A stretch of DNA of 53,189 nucleotides from Methylosinus sp. Sm6. GTDB lineage: Bacteria; Pseudomonadota; Alphaproteobacteria; Rhizobiales; Beijerinckiaceae. Positions within the stretch are counted from its first letter, which is position 1. Every line of letters starts with the position of its first letter. The stretch lies in NCBI RefSeq assembly GCF_019802345.1, contig NZ_JAINDZ010000030.1, positions 1 to 53,189 on the forward strand, given 5' to 3'. The notes under the pieces were generated by a model. It did not search any database. It was not told where the DNA came from and saw only the letters and a program-made list of their open reading frames with translations. Both the position numbers and the translations under genes were made by a program. This document shows, piece by piece, positions 1-7,803 of this stretch.

Positions 1-167
1 GTCAAAAACCATAGGCGCTGTTGCGCAAAGGATAAGGCGAGCGGACCCGTGCGGTCGACAAGCGGGATCGGCGGCAACTCCGCCGATGCGGAACGGATAA
101 TTTGACGAGAGCGAGCAAGCTGCAACAAACGTTCTCGATCCCGAATCGACAAATTCTTCATCGTCAT
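1..167 (-). CDS. Nonribosomal peptide synthetase, N-terminal fragment (condensation domain start), runs off the window
   Basis: The minus strand encodes 55 codons that stay open to the left edge. The peptide starts MTMKNLSIRDRERLL and reaches the stretch PLALSFAQQRLWFL. LSxAQxRLWFL is the first core motif (C1) of NRPS condensation domains, and a short charged helical leader before it is typical of LCL-type condensation domains. The start could be the ATG at 165-167 or the one at 159-161. Only the beginning of the protein is visible, so substrate and module number cannot be given. The gene would be transcribed leftward, out of the window. Its promoter lies in the AT-rich 168-260 stretch, next to a decayed IS630 element. 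The motif is specific; that the gene is intact is unknown. Confidence 0.75.
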   Translation of the reverse strand, partial: MTMKNLSIRDRERLLQLARSRQIIRSASAELPPIPLVDRTGPLALSFAQQRLWFL

Positions 168-262
168 ATTAGCCACCGCATTCCTCTATATATATTTACC
201 ATTGTGTATTCGGCTCATATTTGTGGCTCCGCTGGAAATAAACGGGCGAGTTCTAAAAATAG

Positions 263-1323
263 CACACAGGTGGCTTCCTCGGCGAAGATGATCGCGCAAA
301 ACTGATCGTGTTGGCGCGCGACGGGTCGGCGCGGTCTCGCGTGACGCGGCGGGCCAACGCGCTCGTGCTGCTGGACGACGGGTGGAGCTGCATCGAGGTC
401 GCCCGCGCGCTGCTGCTCGATGACGACACCGTTCGCAGCTGGCGCAAGCTCCTATGAGCAACGCGGGATCGAAGGTCTGAAGCTTCAACATGGGCGGGAG
501 CGCCGGCTTTTTGAGCGCCGCGCAGGAAGAGGCGCTGAAGGCCTTCGTCGGCGCGACGCTGCCGCGCTCGACGCGCCATGTCGGCGCGTTCATCCTGAAG
601 GAGTTCGGCCTCGTCTACGAGAGCCGCTCGGGGTTGATCGTGCTGTTGCATCGACTGGGGCTGGTATATCGCAAGCCGATCATCATCCCGCGCAAGCTCG
701 ATGAGAAGACACAGAAGGCCTTCATCGACAGCTATGAAGACCTGTTGAATTCCATAAGCGACGACGAGGTTGTCGTGTTTGGGGACGCCGTGCATCCGAC
801 CCATGCGGCGCGCTCGGCCGGCTGCTGGGCGCCAAAGGACCAGAAGCTCGCAATCGAGCAGACAAGCGGGCGTCAGCGCATCAACATTCACGGCGCCGTC
901 AATCTGGAAACCGGGGAAACCCGGATAATCGAGGCCGTGACCGTCGACGCCCTCTCGACCATCGCGCTGCTGGAAGCGCTCAAAGCAGTGTATCCGTTGA
1001 TGGCGATGATCCATGTTTTTCTCGACAATGCGGCCTATCACCACGTCAAAATCGTGCGCGAATGGCTGGCCCAGCCAGGGCGCCGGATCAAGCTGCATTT
1101 CGTGCCGGCCTACTGCCCCCATCTGAACCCGATCGAGTGGCTGTAGGGCCTCATGCACAAGCATCTGACGCACAACAAAACCTACGCCACATGCGCGGAG
1201 TTCGCCGATGCGACGCTCGAATTCCTGCGCGAAAAAATTCCCCGAACCTGGGATGAGTTCAGCGATTCGGTCACCGATAATTTTCGCGTCATCAAGCCGA
1301 AGGATTTTCGGGTTGTGAGCTGA
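263..1323 (+). pseudogene. IS630-family transposase, inactivated by two frameshifts and one nonsense codon
   Basis: Three pieces in different frames together make one IS630-type DDE transposase. The first (from about 263, no clear start codon) carries the HTH region ending in DDDTVRSWRKL. A one-base shift near 452 gives YEQRGIEGLK, and a second near 482-485 gives FNMGGSAGFL and the rest. The catalytic acidic residues are visible: D in VFGDAVHPTH, D in VFLDNAAYHH and E in HLNPIEWL. An in-frame TAG at 1144-1146 sits where the family has Trp (LNPIEW-L-W-GLMHKHL). After it the frame stays open to TGA 1321-1323 (ending FRVIKPKDFRVVS). With three lesions the copy is dead in cis. Inverted repeats could not be placed with confidence. 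It sits directly upstream of the NRPS start. Confidence 0.85.
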
Positions 1324-1524
1324 ACGGAGTATAAATAAAATAAATATCGATTTCCACATGAATTCTCCGTCAATTCATAGGTGCAAAAGAGCTATCACTG
1401 CGCGCGTCACGCCTACCCAGAGTTCTTTGAGACGCTGGATGCGCCGTGAGCTTTGCATTTTCATGCTTCCAGTTCAAGCGCTCAATTCTTTTTTTGTCGT
1501 GATTGCCCAGGTTCGTTGATGACG

Positions 1525-2725
1525 TCAAATTACGCGGAGGGCCTGGAGCAACGCGTCGGGGCTGCAGGTGAGGGTTTGGAGGATGTTCCAGCCCTGTTTT
1601 CTGGCGGTGGAGATGACCGATTGGATCGTGGCGAAATCTTCGGACGACGGCGTCGTAACGCCGTTTTATGCGCGCGACGAAGCGAGGCTTCAGGGCGACG
1701 CCGCGCTCGCGTGCGAGATTGGTCGCGTGACAGGCTCGGCGCAGCAGGATTTGCATCTGGTGCGCCCAATCTTCCTTCTCGATGTCGATCGGCGCTTTCA
1801 GCTCGCGCAAATGATGCGCGTTGCAGAGCGCGTGCCGTACGCCGTCCATCGTATAGTAGGGCTTCCAATGGTCATGCACGATGACGCCGACGACTTCGAC
1901 GATATCGCTCAGCAACGCGCCGCGTTTGGCGCAAACGCGATAGAACGTCGGCAGGCTCGTGCAGGCCACATGCAGCCATTGCGTCTTGCCGCCGATGCGA
2001 AAGTCGGTTTTGTCCATGTGCTTGACGTCGGCTCTCGCGACGCGATCACACAGCGCCTCCGCAAAATCCTTCAGCCTCGACGCGCAAGCGCGGCTCATTC
2101 CGGCGATGGTCGCGCAGGACAGGCCGACGCCGAAGAGATCCTGCATCAATTGCTTCAGCCGATCCTCGGCGATGAATTGATAGTGCAGCAGATAGACGAC
2201 GAAAGCGGCGATGCGCGCGCCATATTGAACGGGCGCATCAACGCCCTCGGGAAAGGCGGCGCGCGTGGTCTCGCCGCATCGCGCGCAACGGCAGGCGTGG
2301 GCGCGGCGCTCCGTGATTTCGAGCGGTTGCGGTTCGGGCAGATCGAACACTTGCCGCGCGGCGTGCCCTTCGCTCATCTCCGACGTCAGCGCCGCGCCAC
2401 AACCGGCGCAAGCTTGCGGGTGGTGATCGACCACGATGTCGGGCGTCGCCGACTGGCGCAGCGTGTCTCCCTTATGACCCTTCTGCCCACCGGACTTCTT
2501 GCCGGACGGACGATGAAGGCTCGCCGTGCGCGTCGGCCCTTTCGGCCCGTCGGACGACGGCGGCTTGGAGCTGTTGGAGCTGTCGAGCCCGAGACGGCGC
2601 TCGAGCTCGGCGACCCGCGCCTCCAATTTGGCGATCGCCTGCAACAAGGCGGCGTTCGAAGCCAACGCTGCGGCGAGAGCCGCCGCAAGCTCGTCGCGAT
2701 CCGATTGATTCGAAGCCGGCGTCAT
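1525..2725 (-). pseudogene. IS66-family transposase (TnpC) with an internal deletion
   Basis: The N-terminal part (from 2725) is a standard IS66 TnpC: a coiled coil with LEARVAELERRLG, the NSSKPPSSDGP motif, a zinc-binding segment (CAGCG ... CRCARCG) and the catalytic core start (HMDKTDFRIGGKTQWLHV, then DHWKPYY). After RRYDAVV the frame is lost. In another frame the authentic C-terminus follows at once: EDFATIQSVISTARKQGW, ending at a stop at 1525-1527. About 100 or more residues between these points, including the NNxAER-type third acidic motif, are therefore missing. The first frame instead runs on to 1370 through unrelated sequence. No accompanying TnpA or TnpB gene is present. The copy cannot be active on its own. 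Confidence 0.85.
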
Positions 2726-2757
2726 CCAAAACTTGACTCACGGCGGTCCGCCTCGCG

Positions 2758-4848
2758 TCAAGCAATTTTTTTCGTCGCCGAACCTGGGCAGTCACCTTTT
2801 GTCTCGCAACTCAATTTGGCAAAGAGGTCTTCCCGCGCCACGACCAAAGGGATAAATCGATCGTCCAGTTGAACCGCCAGTTTTCTTGCGATCGCCTGAT
2901 CTTCTTCAGCGCTGTGACGATAGGGCCGCGCGCTCATAAGCAACGTGGCCTCGTCGTGATCGATATGACGCATTTCCGGCAGTCCAGGCAGTCCGCGTGT
3001 ATCGAATAAGATATAGTGGCCGTCATGGGGGCAGAGCTTTAATTCCGGACGTTGCCGATATCTTTGTTCCCAGGCTAAAGACCAATTTCGAACCTGGTGG
3101 CTCAACTCTCTCATTATATCTACATGAATATGTGTATCGCTCGGGTAATCGCCAAGAAAACGGTAGGCGATCTTGCTCACATCAGCATCCGCCGGGAATA
3201 TGTCGCTGTAAACGGGCAGTGGACGGATTGTTGTAATATTGTGCGCATCCATTTCATAGAAATATGGACTGAATCGGTCCAGGCTGAGATGCCCAAGGCC
3301 ATTGGGTGGCTGCAGATGAACAATAAGCGGAATAATATCAATAGTTTCTTGATACGCCGCCAGATCATCGTTCGGAAAACCACACAAAATATTCCATATT
3401 ATTTTCACTCCAGTAATTCTTCCATAGCGCAAAACCATAATATTGCGACTCGAAGATACCCCTTTGCGCATAAGTTTTAACAGGCGTGTCGACAATGCTT
3501 CTATTCCTGGTTGTATAAACTCGACGCCGGCGGCTTTTAGAGAGCGCATTTCGTCAAATGACAAGTTGGCTTTCTGTTCATAAAATATCCTGACTCCTGG
3601 AAGCTCCGTCTGGATTCTCGGGATAAGCGTGCGAAAATATTCACGGGGCATTATATTGTCAGTCATCGCTATCGTCTTACTCGGGCTAGCGCTCAGCAGT
3701 GTTTTCAGCTCAGAGAAAATCGTGTCGGGCGATTTGCTGCGGAAGGCCATTCCGTCGCCGTTAAGGCCGCAAAAAGTGCAATGACGCTTCTGTCCCCACC
3801 AACATCCTCGGCTCGTCTCAAAAGAAAGGTGACAGAAGCTGGCCGGGGCCGCGAGAGGCAGAAACGAACGACGCTGCGCAAAAAACTGATCATATATTAC
3901 AGGAGGCAGAGAATTCATATCGGTACGCGGCGCGCCCTGAATTATTTTTGATTGCGAGGGCGAGCCTTTCAATATTTCCGACAAAAAAATGGAAAATGCA
4001 TCCTCGCTTTCTCCAGAAAAGAAATAGTCGACGCCCGTATCGAGCGCAGCGAGGCCTTCCGCCATTTCGCCTTCGCAGTTCGCTCCCCCCAGAATTGTCG
4101 TGATCGATGGGTCGAGCTTTTTCACGCGCTTCAAAATCGCCACACTGGCCGTGGTCTGCTGAAACGTCGTCGTGCAGCCCACAATCTTGTATCCCGCGGC
4201 CAGGATCTTTCGCGCAACGAGATCGATCCATTCAGGTGCGGAAGACTCTAACCGCCGCATTTCTCCGAGCGTGAGCGGGTTTTTGCGCCCGCGCTTGTCA
4301 GCGGCCGAGTCAGGGTAGAGCGCGCCGTAACGTTGACCGTGATCGTCTCCGAAAATTCGTCTAGGATCATACATATGCTCCGCGCCGAACCCCAATGCGG
4401 GCATGTCGAATGCGCATCTTGCAAAAAATCGTTCGGAAGCGAGGCTGAGAGACTCAGCGCTGATTCGCTCATATTGTCTTTGTCCAATCCAGGACGCAAA
4501 GAGCAAGTTCGCGTAGAAAACGTCCACCCCGACATCGTCGCGGCACCCGCAGGCTTGCAACAGATGGGCTGCGAGGGATGGGTACCACAGCGAGGCAAAT
4601 GGCGGTACGATCAATAAGACCTCGGAGCGAGGCGCAAGCGGCAGCTTGAAACGCCGGGTCGCGCCGCGTCGCACCACGCACCCGGTCGCATGCCGAATCG
4701 TGTTACCCGCATCTGACACAAAATTGACCAGCCGTTCTAGTTGTCGCCACAGCGCATCGCGGTCGATGTCCAAGTCGCTAACCGGCTCAACTCGCATGGA
4801 CAGAAATTTTTTCGGAGACGCACTTTCTTCTATGAAGCGAATTCCCAT
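2758..4848 (-). CDS. B12-binding-type radical SAM enzyme, RiPP maturation radical SAM protein 1-like
   Basis: This 696-residue protein has a cobalamin-binding-like Rossmann region (about residues 75-300, with VGCTTTFQQTTASVAIL and TILGGANCEG) followed by a radical SAM core. The cluster-binding cysteines are C349, C357 and C360 in TSRGCWWGQKRHCTFCGLNG, a CX7CX2C pattern. From memory, this CWWG variant marks the 'RiPP maturation radical SAM protein 1' family, which modifies ribosomally made peptides next to Nif11- or NHLP-type precursors. The start is the ATG at 4846-4848, preceded by a strong GGAGGGG box. The gene looks clearly less GC-rich than its neighbours, suggesting separate acquisition. 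No precursor peptide gene is visible: IS66 debris follows 30 bp downstream and IS6-type sequence lies upstream. Substrate unknown. Confidence 0.8.
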   Translation of the reverse strand: MGIRFIEESASPKKFLSMRVEPVSDLDIDRDALWRQLERLVNFVSDAGNTIRHATGCVVRRGATRRFKLPLAPRSEVLLIVPPFASLWYPSLAAHLLQACGCRDDVGVDVFYANLLFASWIGQRQYERISAESLSLASERFFARCAFDMPALGFGAEHMYDPRRIFGDDHGQRYGALYPDSAADKRGRKNPLTLGEMRRLESSAPEWIDLVARKILAAGYKIVGCTTTFQQTTASVAILKRVKKLDPSITTILGGANCEGEMAEGLAALDTGVDYFFSGESEDAFSIFLSEILKGSPSQSKIIQGAPRTDMNSLPPVIYDQFFAQRRSFLPLAAPASFCHLSFETSRGCWWGQKRHCTFCGLNGDGMAFRSKSPDTIFSELKTLLSASPSKTIAMTDNIMPREYFRTLIPRIQTELPGVRIFYEQKANLSFDEMRSLKAAGVEFIQPGIEALSTRLLKLMRKGVSSSRNIMVLRYGRITGVKIIWNILCGFPNDDLAAYQETIDIIPLIVHLQPPNGLGHLSLDRFSPYFYEMDAHNITTIRPLPVYSDIFPADADVSKIAYRFLGDYPSDTHIHVDIMRELSHQVRNWSLAWEQRYRQRPELKLCPHDGHYILFDTRGLPGLPEMRHIDHDEATLLMSARPYRHSAEEDQAIARKLAVQLDDRFIPLVVAREDLFAKLSCETKGDCPGSATKKIA

Positions 4849-5019
4849 AAACTCCCCTCCATAAATCGCACTCGGATTGAAATGCGCCGATCTTTTCGGA
4901 CGGAGAAAATTTGAGTCTGATTTTTTTTACAGGTCCTATATCTTAGAGATCGGTGATTTTAAAAGCGCGTTTTTCAGGCATGTCACGCTAACTGGCGGGT
5001 AGGCTGCGGTGGGACTATT

Positions 5020-5085
5020 TCAGCGGCCGTTGGTCGAGACGACGACTTCGTCGAGATGCCAGTGGCCTGCCCCTATTCGGCGGTC
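5020..5085 (-). pseudogene. IS6-family transposase fragment (about 20 codons)
   Basis: Read on the minus strand, this scrap encodes RRIGAGHWHLDEVVVSTNGR and a stop. HWHLDEVVV matches the first catalytic Asp region (WHLDEV/DETYVKV) of IS6-family DDE transposases. It is on the opposite strand to the complete IS6-type element next door and differs in sequence, so it is the remnant of another insertion. The rest of 4849-5145 holds the promoter and ribosome binding region of the radical SAM gene and an AT-rich stretch near 4918-4965; no further gene is seen. Confidence 0.55.
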
Positions 5086-5145
5086 CGGGGCGATGTCACG
5101 TAAACTCGATTCTGGCGCGCTGACGCCGCGCAGGCCGATTTCAAG

Positions 5146-5948
5146 GGTTTTGTCGCGAATTTTTGACACGGGTCGGTATGGGCTATGATCGCAGGCAGCA
5201 GAGCAGGCGGAATAGCGTGATGATTGATTTCAAAGGCAGCCCTTTTGAACGCGAGGTGATCCTTTGGGGTGTCCGCTGGTATGTGGCGTATCCGATGAGC
5301 TATCGTCAACTCGAAGAAATGATGGAAGAGCGAGGCGTCGAGGTCGACCATTCCACGCTCAATCGCTTGGTCGTCAAATATGCGCCTTTGCTGGAGAAGC
5401 AGTTCCGTGCTCGCAAGCGCGCGATCGGATCCAGCTGGCGTCTCGATGAGACCTACGTGAAAGTCAAAGGCTGCTGGAAGTATCTGTATCGGGCGGTCGA
5501 CAAGGCAGGCGCGACGGTGGACTTCCTGCTGACGGCGAAGAGGGACTGCAAAGCCGCGTTGCGCTTTTTGCGCAAGGCGATCGGTCAGCATGGCGAGCCG
5601 GAGAAGATCACGATCGACAAGAGCGGCGCCAACACGGCAGCGATCGAAAGCTACAATGCGGAGCATGAAGTGGACATCGAAATCCGCCGCATCAAATATC
5701 TCAATAATATTGTCGAACAGGACCATCGAGCGGTGAAGCGAGTGACGCGGCCGATGTCGGGTTTCAAATCATTTCGATCAACTGCTGCGACGCTCTCGGG
5801 GATCGAGCTCATGCATATGATCCGAAAGGACCAGTTGCAGACCAGGGGCGAATTGCGTCCAGCCCAGCAGTTCTATGCCCTCGCGGTGTGAGCCGCGCCA
5901 CTCTCACACGCTCGCGTCGCCTCCATAGACAAAATTTGCGACACAACC
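5146..5948 (+). mobile_element. IS6-family insertion sequence, about 803 bp, with imperfect terminal repeats
   Basis: The left end (GGTTTTGTCGCGAATTTT, from 5146) and the complement of the right end (GGTTGTGTCGCAAATTTT, ending 5948) match at nearly every position. They resemble the GGxxxTGTTGCAAA ends known for the IS6/IS26 group. The size is typical of the family. The 8-bp flanks (ATTTCAAG on the left, CGATTCGA on the right) do not match, so there is no target duplication. This fits replicative, deletion-forming transposition or later rearrangement. The right end cuts the mocA gene. Confidence 0.8.
5220..5891 (+). CDS. IS6-family transposase
   Basis: The 223-residue product beginning MIDFKGSPFEREVILW is an IS6/IS26-type DDE transposase. 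The catalytic residues are visible as D in WRLDETYVKVKG, D in ITIDKSGAN and E in NIVEQDHRAVKR. The chosen start at 5220 is the usual start for the family; an upstream in-frame start at 5163 would only add a weakly related leader. The frame is intact and both element ends are present, so it may still be active. Confidence 0.9.
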   Translation: MIDFKGSPFEREVILWGVRWYVAYPMSYRQLEEMMEERGVEVDHSTLNRLVVKYAPLLEKQFRARKRAIGSSWRLDETYVKVKGCWKYLYRAVDKAGATVDFLLTAKRDCKAALRFLRKAIGQHGEPEKITIDKSGANTAAIESYNAEHEVDIEIRRIKYLNNIVEQDHRAVKRVTRPMSGFKSFRSTAATLSGIELMHMIRKDQLQTRGELRPAQQFYALAV

Positions 5949-6275
5949 CGATTCGATCGTCGGCATGTCGCCGAGCAGCACGATCACGCCATCCGCCTCG
6001 CGCGCCTCGGCGAGCCCCGTTTGCAGAGACGAGGCCATGCCGCTTCGATGCCGGGCGTTATGCGCGAACGTCACTGGACGATCGCCGAGCGCAGCGGCGA
6101 TACGCGCATGGTCCCAGCCCGTCACGACGATGGTCTTGGTCGCTCGCGAGCCGAGCGCGGCGTCGACGGCGCGGCGGATCAGCGGCCGCCCGCCGAAATC
6201 TTCGAGCAGCTTGTTCGCGCCCTGCTCGTCGAAGCGCGCGCTTCGCCCTGCCGCGAGCACGATCGCCGCGATCAC
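5904..6275 (-). pseudogene. mocA: MocA-like molybdenum cofactor cytidylyltransferase, 3' end cut by the IS6 element
   Basis: The product begins VIAAIVLAAGRSARF with the LAAGxSxRF nucleotide-binding signature of MobA/MocA-type transferases. It continues through GANKLLEDFGGRPLIRRAVD and LLGDMPTIES. Such enzymes are about 190-200 residues long; here genuine sequence ends after about 109 residues at 5949, and the last codons to the stop at 5904 belong to the IS6 end. The GTG start (6273-6275) overlaps the xdhC stop, so the two were translated together. MocA makes the cytosine dinucleotide form of the molybdenum cofactor for xanthine-oxidase-family enzymes. The C-terminal half is missing, so activity is unlikely. 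Confidence 0.8.
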
Positions 6276-7282
6276 GCGACGTCTTTCACGGCGGCGCTGC
6301 TGCGCAAAGGCTTGCGCTTGCGCGCGAGAATCATCTCCGCGAGGATCGAGACCGCGATCTCCGCCGGACCGAGCGCGCCGATGTCCAGACCGACCGGCGC
6401 GCGGATGCGCATCAGCGCGTCGCGCGAGAGGCCGCTCGCGGAGAGGCGCTCGACGCGGCGCGCCTGAGTGGCGCGCGAGCCCAGCGCGCCGACATAAAAG
6501 CATGGCGACGCGAGCGTAGCGCGCAGCGCGGGATCGTCGATCTTCGGGTCGTGCGTGAGGACGACGGTCGCGGTGGATGCGTCGAGGCCGATCTCGGCGA
6601 GCGCCTCCTGCGGCCAGCGCGGATCGAGACGCGCATCGGGGAATCGTTCGGCGGTCGCATAGGCGGCGCGCGGATCGACGATGGTCGTCTCGAAGCCGGC
6701 GATCCGGGCCATGGGCGCGAGCGATTGAGCGACATGCACGGCGCCGATGATCACGAGCCGCGGAGCCGGTTCGCGCCGTTCGATGAACCATTGTTGAGCC
6801 TCATGCGTGGCGACGCCGCTCCAGCCGGCAAAAGCTGCGAGCGGATCGCTGATCTCGATGACGCGCGCGACGCCGCCGTCGAGCGGCGTGGCGATCGTAT
6901 GCGCGCGCCGCTCCATGATCATGCGCAAGGAGGCGTCGAGCAGCTCGGCGGCCGAGTCATCGAGCTTTTGCACGAGCACGCAGATGCGCCCGCCGCAGGA
7001 GAGGCCGACGCGCCAGGCGGTTTCGTCCGCGACGCCGAATTCGAGAGGCCGCGCGACGCCATCGGCGATCACGTCGAGCGCCGCGACAATGACGTCATTC
7101 TCGACGCAGCCGGCGGAAACAGAGCCGACAAATGCGCCCGTCTCATCGACCACGAGATGCGCGCCGACCGGCCTCGGCACCGAGCCGAAGGTCTCGATCA
7201 CTGTGGCGATCGCGACCTTGCGCCTCGCGAGACGCCAGTCCATCGCTCGCCGCAACAGCTCGGCGTCGTCATCCGCGCGCAT
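6272..7282 (-). CDS. xdhC: XdhC-family molybdenum cofactor maturation protein
   Basis: The 336-residue protein has the XdhC/CoxI N-terminal domain (VIETFGSVPRPVGAHLVV, GSVSAGCVENDV, LSCGGRICVLVQ) and the C-terminal Rossmann domain (PRLVIIGAVHVAQSLAPMA, VVLTHDPKIDDPAL, CFYVGALGSR). XdhC proteins bind the molybdenum cofactor and help its sulfuration and insertion into xanthine-oxidase-family enzymes. The ATG at 7280-7282 is chosen because it follows the upstream stop by two bases and begins the conserved region; the same frame is open much further upstream inside the neighbour. Usually the GXGH-type motif reads GAGHV; here it is GAVHV. It is cotranscribed with the cytochrome and SoxC-like genes upstream and the cut mocA downstream. 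Confidence 0.85.
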   Translation of the reverse strand: MRADDDAELLRRAMDWRLARRKVAIATVIETFGSVPRPVGAHLVVDETGAFVGSVSAGCVENDVIVAALDVIADGVARPLEFGVADETAWRVGLSCGGRICVLVQKLDDSAAELLDASLRMIMERRAHTIATPLDGGVARVIEISDPLAAFAGWSGVATHEAQQWFIERREPAPRLVIIGAVHVAQSLAPMARIAGFETTIVDPRAAYATAERFPDARLDPRWPQEALAEIGLDASTATVVLTHDPKIDDPALRATLASPCFYVGALGSRATQARRVERLSASGLSRDALMRIRAPVGLDIGALGPAEIAVSILAEMILARKRKPLRSSAAVKDVA

Positions 7283-7284
7283 CG

Positions 7285-7803
7285 TCAATTTCCGGGCGCG
7301 AAAGGCGTAAAGCCGCTTCTGTTCGGCATGTCGATCTTGGGCAGGCTCACCGCGTCGATGGCCGCGTCTTCCGCTATCACGCCTTTGAGATGCAGCAGAT
7401 AGGAGGTGACCGCATAGACCTCTTCGTCGCGCAGCGACTTCGGCGCATCGAAGGGCATCGCCCGGCGCACATAGTCGAACACCGTCGTCGCATAGGGCCA
7501 ATAGCTGCCGACCGTCTTGATCGCCGGCTTGTTACCCTTCAGCGTGTCGGAACCGCCGACGAGCCGGTCGTTCGGCTTGCCTTCGCCTTTTTCGCCATGG
7601 CAGGCGACGCACCTCGACTCGTAGACGAGGCGTCCTTCGCGCGCCGTGCCCGAGCCGGGCGGCAGACCGATCCCATCGGGGCCGACGCTGATGTCGAAGC
7701 GCGCGATCTCGTCGATCGTCGCGGAACGTCCGAGTCGCGGCCCTTCGGCGCGCGCCCTCGCGCAAGCGGCGAGCAGCAGCGCCAGCGCGATCGACTCACG
7801 CAT
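7285..7803 (-). CDS. Class I cytochrome c, partner of the SoxC-like sulfite dehydrogenase
   Basis: The 172-residue product starts MRESIALALLLAACARARAEG, a signal peptide, so it is probably periplasmic. One haem site CVACH lies at residues 65-69; Met in VRRAMPFDAPKSL is the likely sixth ligand. The start overlaps the SoxC-like stop (an upstream ATG at 7807-7809 would add two residues). Position and sequence suggest a SoxD-like electron acceptor for the molybdenum enzyme. Paracoccus SoxD is larger and carries two haems, so this is a shorter type. Because of the frameshift in the gene before it, its frame is continuous with the 5' part of that gene. Confidence 0.8.
   Translation of the reverse strand: MRESIALALLLAACARARAEGPRLGRSATIDEIARFDISVGPDGIGLPPGSGTAREGRLVYESRCVACHGEKGEGKPNDRLVGGSDTLKGNKPAIKTVGSYWPYATTVFDYVRRAMPFDAPKSLRDEEVYAVTSYLLHLKGVIAEDAAIDAVSLPKIDMPNRSGFTPFAPGN

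Noticed and set aside
253-1359. Long minus-strand open frame of 368 codons opposite the first IS630 copy
   Set aside because: The plus strand carries recognisable transposase sequence in three frames; the minus frame has no family features and is an effect of high GC.
1568-2872. 434-codon plus-strand frame opposite the IS66 gene
   Set aside because: It is the mirror of the IS66 coding strand, rich in Arg and Gly, with no known motif.
5888-7402. 504-codon plus-strand frame opposite xdhC and mocA
   Set aside because: Arg/Asp-rich shadow; xdhC and mocA motifs on the other strand are clear.
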